From an uncultured Oscillospiraceae bacterium (GTDB lineage: Bacteria; Bacillota; Clostridia; Oscillospirales; Oscillospiraceae): 48,901 nt of DNA. A model generated the notes under the pieces. That model searched no databases. It saw nothing but the letters and a program-made list of their open reading frames with translations, and was not told the origin of the DNA. Both the position numbers and the translations under genes were made by a program. The stretch lies in assembly GCA_947629915.1 (NCBI GenBank), contig CANRFN010000030.1:1-48901 (forward strand). Direction: 5' to 3'. Position 1 is the first letter of the stretch; the number at the start of each line of letters is the position of its first letter. This document shows positions 42,834 through 48,901 of this stretch, piece after piece.

Positions 42834-45563
42834 ATGATCACAGTGGATATTGGCGACATCATGAGCGTGGTGAACCTGATCTCCGGACACCTCATCGCCC
42901 TGGCAGTGATTCTGGTAGCAGTGATCGCTGTCATCATCGTATCCTGCATCAAGCTGAAGAAGCCCACCAAGGGCCTGGTAAACGGCACAGCCCTCATGGC
43001 ATTTGTCCTGGTGGCAGTGCTGATCGTAAACACGATGCTCACCGGCCCCCTGTACAACACCCTGAATGTGGTTCTCACCGACAAGGGTGAGGTGAGCGAA
43101 GAGACCATCGCCGCCTCCCGCCAGCTGGTGGAGGACATCACCGCCGAGGGCATCGTGCTGGCCAAGAACGATGGCGCCCTCCCGCTGCAGCCCAGCTCCT
43201 TGAACAACGGCCAGATCAACGTCTTTGGCTGGGCCTCCACCAACCCCATCTACGGCGGCACCGGATCCGGCGCCGTGGACGTGGCCACCGCAGTGGACAT
43301 CCTCAAGGGCCTGGAGAACGCCGGCTTCACCGTGAACCAGGAGCTGGTGGACAAGTACAAGACCTTCCGCTCGGACCGGCCCGTCATCGACATCAACAAC
43401 GGCCAGGACTGGTCCCTGCCCGAGCCCACCGCAGACAGCTACTCCCAGGACCTTCTGAACAACGCCAAGAACTTCTCTGACTGGGCCATCATCGTCCTCG
43501 CCCGGTCCGGCGGCGAAGGCGCAGATCTGCCCCACGACATGGGCAAGGTGCTGGACGGCACCCCCAACACGGAGCTCCGGGAGGGCCGGACCGTGATCGC
43601 AGATGGCTCCTACCATGTGGGCACCAAGTACACCAACGCCCTCTACACCCCCAACAGCGACAGCTACGCAGACTTTGAGTACGGCCAGCACTATCTGGAG
43701 CTGAGCCGCACCGAGAAGGACCTGGTGGATCTCGTCACATCCAACTTCGACAACGTCATCGTGGTATACAACGGCGCCAACACCATGGAGATGGGCTGGA
43801 CCAACGAGTACGAGCAGATCAAGGGCGTGCTGCTCTGTGCAGGCCCCGGCGCCACCGGCTTCAACGCCCTGGGCAAGATCATCTCTGGCGAGGTGAGCCC
43901 CAGCGGGAAGACCGTAGACCTGTGGGCCAGCGATCTCACCGCCGCCCCCTACTACAACAACATCGGCCACCACAACTACACCGATGAGACCGCCCAGGGC
44001 GTGGCCGAGCGGGCCAAGGCCTGGTGGGAGCGTGCAGACGGCTATGTCACCTTTGTGAACTATGTGGAGAGCATCTACGTGGGCTACAAGTTCTATGAGA
44101 CCGCCTACGCCGATGGCATGGCCGGCTTCGACTACGACACCGCTGTGACCTATCCCTTCGGCTACGGCCTCAGCTACACCACCTTTGAGCAGTCCATCAC
44201 CGACACCAGCGAGACCGCAGACTCCGTCTCCGTGACCGTTACCGTGACCAACACCGGCTCCGTGGCCGGCAAGGAAGTGGTAGAGCTGTATGTCACCCCG
44301 CCCTACACCAATGGCGGCATTGAGAAGGCGGCCGTGAACCTGGTTGGTTTCGACAAGACCGACGTGCTGCAGCCCGGCGCATCCCAGACCGTTACCATCA
44401 CCGTGGACAAGGAAGACCTGGCCAGCTATGACGACACCGGCATCAAGGTGACCGGCGGCGGCTACGTGCTGGAGGCCGGCGAGTACACCCTCTCCCTCCG
44501 CTCCGACTCCCACACCGTGCTGGGTGAAACCACCTTCACTGTGGCAGAAGACGTCATCTACGATGAGAACAACCTTCACAACGGAGACCTGGAGGCCGCC
44601 CACAACCGCTTCGACTTCGCCCGGGGCGAGATCACCTATCTCAGCCGCGCCAACGCCTTTGCCAACTTCGCCGAGGCCACCGCAGAGCCCACCGATCTCA
44701 CCCTGCACATCGAGATCCAGGCCAACGGCTCCTACAACCCCGAAGACTTTAACGACCCCAATGATCCCATCCCCACCACCGGTGCCTCCGGCAGCCTGAA
44801 GCTTGGCGACCTCCGCGGCGCCGATTACGATGACCCCCGCTGGGAGGAACTGCTGGACCAGGTTACCGTAGATGAGATGGTGAACCTCATCGCCTATGGC
44901 GGCCACCAGACCGCAGAAGTTGCCTCTGTGGGCAAGGTCCGCACCCTGGACACAGACGGCCCTGCAGGCCTGAGCTCCCCCACACTGAGCCTCTTCGGCA
45001 CCGGCTATTGCTGCAACGTGATCATCTCCCAGGCCTGGAACCGCCAGATGGCCTATGACGCCGCTGCCGGCATCGCCCGCGAGTTCTATGAGTCCGGTGT
45101 AGTTGGCTGGTATGCCCCCTCCATGAACAACCACCGCTCCGCCTTTGCCGGCCGTAACTTCGAGTACTACTCCGAGGACGGCTACATGTCTGGCGAGCTG
45201 GCCCGGGAACAGGTTCTGGCCTGTGAAAACGTGGGCGTGTACCCCTACATCAAGCACTTCTGCCTGAATGATCAGGAGACCAACCGCAACGGCATGCTGT
45301 GCACCTGGACCACCGAGCAGGCCATGCGCGAGATCTACATGAAGCCCTTCGAGGAGGCTGTTAAGGCGGCATCTCCCGGCAAGCTGGCCATCATGAGCTC
45401 GTACAACTATGTAGGCTCTGTCTGGTCTGGCGCCTGCCCGCAGCTCCAGAAAGAGGTGCTCCGTGGCGAATGGGGCTTCCGTGGCATGGTCCTCTCCGAC
45501 TACTTCGGCAACTACGGCTACATGGACGCAGATGCTGGAGCCATTTTAGGTCTAACACAATAA
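42834..45563 (+). pseudogene. Membrane-anchored GH3 beta-glucosidase-type gene, 3'-truncated
   Basis: Two N-terminal membrane helices (about residues 17-38 and 50-68) anchor the enzyme. The GH3 domains are in inverted order: the alpha/beta C-terminal domain (SRQLVEDITAEGIVLAKNDGALPL onward), then the FnIII-like domain, then the barrel (VTVDEMVNLIAYGGHQT ... TDGPAGL ... KHFCLND). The frame reaches the nucleophile motif GMVLSDYFGNYGYMDADA and stops eight codons later (GAILGLTQ), where GH3 homology is lost. The remaining barrel and end are missing, replaced by ICE DNA. The 909-residue fragment is probably inactive. Confidence 0.85.
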
Positions 45564-45673
45564 AGTTCGGAATTCTCGCGGAATCGGGCATTTTCGCTCA
45601 CTTTCTGCGGGTGTTTTATTTTTCCCCGGCCTGCTGCGGCCTACACCTCACCGAAAGGAAGGCATCTCGACAA

Positions 45674-45807
45674 ATGAATGCAGCAAAGTAGAGCGTCTGC
45701 GTTCGGCTCCAAACACAGGAGCGGACAGCAGGCGCTATTTTCATCTCATGAAGTCAGGGCGTGTATCTGCCTCCCACAGCGGAGGCTGGATGCACGCCCT
45801 TTTTTTC
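45674..45807 (+). promoter_or_regulatory. Leader with a five-codon ORF and two hairpins, the last a terminator
   Basis: ATG 45674 begins a tiny frame, M-N-A-A-K-stop, after AAGGAAGG. A first imperfect hairpin follows (about 45692-45736), then a long stem at 45756-45800 (GGGCGTGTATC with GATGCACGCCC and an inner CCTCC/GGAGG) followed by seven Ts. The layout resembles an attenuator for the antirepressor gene at 45847. Confidence 0.6.
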
Positions 45808-45846
45808 ATTTCCGCCCAAAACAACACAGACACAGGAGGTAAGAAA

Positions 45847-46602
45847 ATGAGCAACGAGATTCAGGTCTTCACCAATGAGAAGTTCGGCAGCGTCCGGACC
45901 ACTGTCATTGATGGCAAGCCGTGGTTCGTGGCCAGGGACGTTGCGGTGGCCCTGGGCTACACCAATCCGCGCAAGGCCATCGGAGACCACGTTGACCCCA
46001 GCGACAAGGGGGTAACGAAGTGTGACACCCTTGGCGGTGCCCAGAAGATGGTCGTCATCAACGAGAGCGGCCTCTACTCCCTCGTCCTCTCCAGCAAGCT
46101 CCCGGCGGCGAAGCAGTTCAAGCGCTGGATCACCTGCGATGTCATCCCCGCCATTCGGCAGCACGGTGCCTACTTCTCGGACGAGGTGCTGCTCCGCATC
46201 CTGGCAGACCCCGCACAGGCCCACATGCTGGTCATGGAGTATATCCAGGAGGCTCTGGAGAACGAGCGCCTCACGAAGGAACTGGAGTCCGCCCTTCCCA
46301 AGGTGAAGTACTACGACACATTCGTGAACCCGATGGAGACCACCACCCTCCGGGAGACGGCCAAGGAGCTGGGAATCCCGGAGAAGCGCTTCGTACAGTA
46401 CCTGCTGGACAACCACTACCTGTACCGCGCCCCTTCCGGGAAGCTGATGCCCTACGCCTGCTACACCAAGCAGAAGCTGTTCCTCGTCCGGGACTTCCAC
46501 CTGCGCAACAGCCCGGAGTGCAGTCAGTACACGCTGTTCACGGCCCGGGGCAAGGAGCACTTCATGCACCGGGTGAAGGAGATCCTCAGGGAGACGCGGT
46601 GA
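45847..46602 (+). CDS. Phage-type antirepressor (BRO-N plus KilAC), 251 aa
   Basis: ATG 45847 follows ACAGGAGG. The BRO-N domain covers residues 1-105 (VFTNEKFGSVRTTVIDGKPWFVARDVAVALGYTN, WITCDVIPAIRQHG). The KilAC domain is C-terminal (LRETAKELGIPEKRFVQYLLDN, RGKEHFMHRV). Such antirepressors free phage or ICE operons from repression after DNA damage or mating signals. First gene of the element, after a terminator-like leader. Confidence 0.88.
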   Translation: MSNEIQVFTNEKFGSVRTTVIDGKPWFVARDVAVALGYTNPRKAIGDHVDPSDKGVTKCDTLGGAQKMVVINESGLYSLVLSSKLPAAKQFKRWITCDVIPAIRQHGAYFSDEVLLRILADPAQAHMLVMEYIQEALENERLTKELESALPKVKYYDTFVNPMETTTLRETAKELGIPEKRFVQYLLDNHYLYRAPSGKLMPYACYTKQKLFLVRDFHLRNSPECSQYTLFTARGKEHFMHRVKEILRETR

Positions 46603-46633
46603 TGCATCAACAGACCGGGAGGAGGTGTCTTTC

Positions 46634-47335
46634 ATGCCGGTCTTTCGAGTCGTAAAGGACGAAAACTACACCACCATGAGCAACTTCCATCTGCGGGACA
46701 AGACGCTGAGCTTGAAGGCAAAGGGCCTCCAGTCGATGCTCCTGAGTCTGCCGGATGAGTGGAAGTACAGCGTGCAGGGCCTGGTGACTATCTGCCGGGA
46801 GGGCAAAGAGTGTGTGAACTCCGTTCTCCAGGAGCTGGAGCAACACAGGTATCTGGTACGCCGGCAGGGACGCAAGCCGGATGGCAAGATGGGCGGCGTA
46901 GAGTACTGGATCTACGAGAAACCGCAACCGTGTACCGAAAACCCGGATGCGGTTAAACCGGATACGGACAAACCAGATGCGGATAAGCCAGATGCGGAAA
47001 ACCCGCATCCGGAAAACCCGCCACAATTAATAACTAATAGATCAAAGACTAAAGAATCAAGTACTGAGGGAGAGAGGAAGGCCCCCTCCCCCCGGTATGG
47101 ACAGTATCAGAACGTTGTGTTGTCTGCTGTGGAACTGCAGAAGCTGCAGGAGGAGTTCCCTCTGGACTGGCAGCGCAGGATTGACCGGCTCTCTGAATAT
47201 ATGGCCTCTACGGGGAAGACCTATCGGAACCATCTGGCCACGATTCGCAGCTGGGCACGGAGAGATGCAGCAGATCCCAAACGTCAGGGATACCGACACG
47301 AAAACTATCAGTACGAGGAGGGAGACAGTCTGTGA
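46634..47335 (+). CDS. Replisome organiser/DnaD-like replication protein, 233 aa
   Basis: ATG 46634 (GGAGGAGG nine bases upstream) is favoured over an in-frame GTG at 46625. The N-terminal part (residues 8-95) is a winged-helix domain of the replication-initiator A type (LSLKAKGLQSMLLSLPDEWKYS). A degenerate KPDAD/NPDA repeat linker (about 102-135) follows. The C-terminal helix bundle with YRNHLATIRSWARR resembles the DnaD/DnaB-like region that loads helicase. The last codons overlap the DnaC-like gene by GTGA. It initiates element replication together with the next gene. Confidence 0.82.
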   Translation: MPVFRVVKDENYTTMSNFHLRDKTLSLKAKGLQSMLLSLPDEWKYSVQGLVTICREGKECVNSVLQELEQHRYLVRRQGRKPDGKMGGVEYWIYEKPQPCTENPDAVKPDTDKPDADKPDAENPHPENPPQLITNRSKTKESSTEGERKAPSPRYGQYQNVVLSAVELQKLQEEFPLDWQRRIDRLSEYMASTGKTYRNHLATIRSWARRDAADPKRQGYRHENYQYEEGDSL

Positions 47336-48162
47336 ACATTTTTGATGACCTGCTGAAGAGCTTCGCCTCTCAGCGGGAACCGAACGAGGATGAGTACCTG
47401 GACACGGACGGCCTGCTGCACTGCACCCAGTGCCACGGACCCCGGCAGTGCAGAGTGAAGATGCAGGGCCGCGAGGTCATCATGCCGTGCATCTGCAGGT
47501 GCCGGCAGGAAAGGTACGAGATGGAGGAGCGACGTGAGAAGGAAACCCAGCGCAGAATCTACATCCAGCGTCTCAAGGCCAACGGGATTCAGGAGCGTCA
47601 TCTGCTGGACTGGACTTTTGCGGATGCGGAAGACAGCCGCTACGTCCGCATGGCCAAGAACTACGTAGAGAACTGGAAGATGGTGCTGGAACAAAACCTG
47701 GGGCTGCTGCTCTGGGGAGACGTGGGGACCGGGAAATCATTCCTGGCAGCCTGCATCGCCAACGCACTCCTTGACCGGGGCGTCCCGGTCCTGATGACGA
47801 ACTTTTCCAAGATTCTGAACCAGATGGGCGGGATGTACTCGGAGGAACGCCACCGGTACATCGCGTCCTTTTCGCAGTTCCCGCTGCTGGTCATCGACGA
47901 CCTCGGCATTGAGCGGGGAACCGAATTCGCCCTGGAGCAGGTCTACGCTGTGGTGGATGAGCGCTACAAGTCCGGCCTTCCGCTGCTGATCACCACCAAC
48001 CTGGCCGTCTCGGAGATCCGGAACGCCACGGATATCGCCCGCGCCCGGATTTTCAGCCGAGTCCTGGAGATGTGCACGCCCGTCCACATCTCGGGCAATG
48101 ACCGCAGAACGGCCATCGGGAAAACCAAGCAGGATCTGGTGAAGGAGGTGCTGTTCCCGTAA
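47332..48162 (+). CDS. dnaC: DnaC/IstB-like AAA+ ATPase, 276 aa
   Basis: GTG 47332 overlaps the upstream stop. A Cys cluster (CTQCHGPRQC and CICRC, residues 28-66) probably binds zinc. Walker A is GDVGTGKS (about 128), Walker B LLVIDDLG (about 183), and sensor residues follow (TTNLAVSE). This is the helicase-loader ATPase of ICE/phage replication modules, acting with the replisome organiser. The stop overlaps the ParB start (TAATG), so the genes are coupled. The symbol is by analogy. Confidence 0.88.
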   Translation: MNIFDDLLKSFASQREPNEDEYLDTDGLLHCTQCHGPRQCRVKMQGREVIMPCICRCRQERYEMEERREKETQRRIYIQRLKANGIQERHLLDWTFADAEDSRYVRMAKNYVENWKMVLEQNLGLLLWGDVGTGKSFLAACIANALLDRGVPVLMTNFSKILNQMGGMYSEERHRYIASFSQFPLLVIDDLGIERGTEFALEQVYAVVDERYKSGLPLLITTNLAVSEIRNATDIARARIFSRVLEMCTPVHISGNDRRTAIGKTKQDLVKEVLFP

Positions 48163-48901
48163 TGCCCAACGAAGTGGTTGAGCAGGTGCAGAGAATCCCC
48201 ATCGGGGAGCTGCACGAGTTTGAGGGGCACCCGTTTCAGGTCCGGGACGATGAGGACATGGAGAAAACGGTGGCGAGCATCCGGGAGTACGGCATCACCA
48301 CCCCGCTTCTGGTCCGTCCAGACCCGGACGGCGGGTATGAAATCATCTCCGGGCACCGTCGGCATCACGCTGCCGGGCTCACGGGCCTGGAATCCGTCCC
48401 CTGCATCGTCCGGGAGATGGACGATGACACCGCCATCATCACCATGGTGGACAGCAACCTGCAGCGGGAACAGATCCTGCCCAGCGAGCGTGCTTTCGCC
48501 TACAGCATGAAGATGGCGGCTATCAAACACCAGGGACAGCGCAGGGATTTAACTTCTGGCCAAGTTGGCCAGAAGTTAGAATCTTCCAGCGCCAGGGAAA
48601 AAGTGGGTGAAATCTCCGGGGACAGCGGGAGAACGGTTCAGCGGTATATCCGTCTGACAAACCTGATTCCCGAGGTGCTGCAGATGGTGGATGAGCGGAA
48701 GATTTCCTTCAACCCCGCTGTAGAGCTGTCCTACCTGAGGCCGCAGGAACAGAAGGACTTCATCTCGGCGATGGACTACGCCCAGGCTGCCCCGTCCCTC
48801 TCCCAGGCGCAGAGGATGAAGAAACTCAGCCAGGAAGGCGGCTGCACCCTCGATGCGATGTGCGATGTCATGGACGAGGTGAAGAAGGACGACTTGGGGA
48901 T
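48162..48901 (+). CDS. parB: ParB/RepB-type partition protein, partial
   Basis: ATG 48162 with GAAGGAGG upstream. The ParB N-terminal domain shows IPIGELHEFEGHPFQVRDDEDM, ITTPLLVRP, the CTP-binding loop ISGHRRHHAA and the DSNLQRE motif, followed by the central helix-turn-helix (SGDSGRTVQRYIRLTNLIPEVL). The gene runs off the window after 246 codons. Such proteins spread from parS sites and stabilise excised elements. Part of the ICE replication operon. Confidence 0.9.
   Translation, partial: MPNEVVEQVQRIPIGELHEFEGHPFQVRDDEDMEKTVASIREYGITTPLLVRPDPDGGYEIISGHRRHHAAGLTGLESVPCIVREMDDDTAIITMVDSNLQREQILPSERAFAYSMKMAAIKHQGQRRDLTSGQVGQKLESSSAREKVGEISGDSGRTVQRYIRLTNLIPEVLQMVDERKISFNPAVELSYLRPQEQKDFISAMDYAQAAPSLSQAQRMKKLSQEGGCTLDAMCDVMDEVKKDDLG

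Larger units (their letters stand above)
45545..48901 (+). mobile_element. Left end of an integrative conjugative element
   Basis: GH3 homology ends near 45535-45555. From there on the genes are an ICE or plasmid replication module (antirepressor, replisome organiser, DnaC-like ATPase, ParB) in the order known from Tn1549-like and related Clostridia elements. The window ends inside it, so integrase, relaxase and the right end are not visible. The exact attachment bases cannot be fixed without the empty site. Confidence 0.7.

Noticed and set aside
42765..45257. Minus-strand frame of 830 codons opposite GH3
   Set aside because: Shadow; Val/Gly/His-rich with no family features; GH3 frame is clear.

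Overview
The window looks like chromosomal DNA of a GC-rich (by eye about 60 percent) low-copy Clostridia lineage, probably an Oscillospiraceae gut anaerobe related to Flavonifractor/Lawsonibacter/Oscillibacter. This is judged from strong AGGAGG-type ribosome binding sites, S-layer-homology anchoring, flavodoxin/SDR/AKR clusters, a GH3 enzyme with inverted domain order and an ICE replication module typical of Clostridia. The genus is inference; no rRNA or tRNA gene is present.

Layout. 0.1-2.9 kb: an unknown gene, a short IS-type N-terminal domain protein, and a TetR regulator with a perfect 20-bp operator driving a CPBP membrane protease. 2.9-5.5 kb: a secreted transglutaminase-like/MORN protein. 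5.6-8.1 kb: two toxin-like modules, DUF262-DUF3791/DUF3990 and small protein/zeta-like kinase. 8.1-20.8 kb: the most unusual part, six tandem, tightly packed paralogues of 665-720 residues in one apparent operon. They resemble IS4/IS1634-type transposases whose catalytic residues are mostly gone. 21.0-23.3 kb: flavodoxin, Fic protein and a DUF4405/cytochrome b561-like membrane protein. 23.3-24.7 kb: no convincing gene, but a 190-bp MITE-like unit bounded by near-perfect palindromes. 24.7-31.3 kb: a 2206-residue S-layer-anchored surface protein (transglutaminase-like domain, Ig/MBG/YDG repeats, three SLH domains).

31.6-42.6 kb: a minus-strand oxidoreductase island (AKRs, three flavodoxins, SDR, NTF2-like, flavin reductase) with two LysR regulators. 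One flavodoxin is split by a complete 2.87-kb group II intron whose boundaries restore the reading frame and whose EBS1/IBS1 pair is visible. Several genes here carry one-base frameshifts or a nonsense codon. 42.8-45.56 kb: a membrane-anchored GH3 gene, cut just after its nucleophile motif by an incoming element. 45.56-48.9 kb: the left end of an integrative conjugative element (antirepressor, replisome organiser, DnaC-like ATPase, ParB) that continues past the window.

Promoters follow a recurring local pattern (TTGCA-type -35, 17-bp spacer, TATACT -10). Both LysR genes have inverted repeats at the distance from a predicted start site where LysR proteins usually bind. The six-copy array, flanked by three NAD/NTP-using modifier proteins (DUF3990 ART-like, zeta-like kinase, Fic), is the best candidate for an undescribed system.
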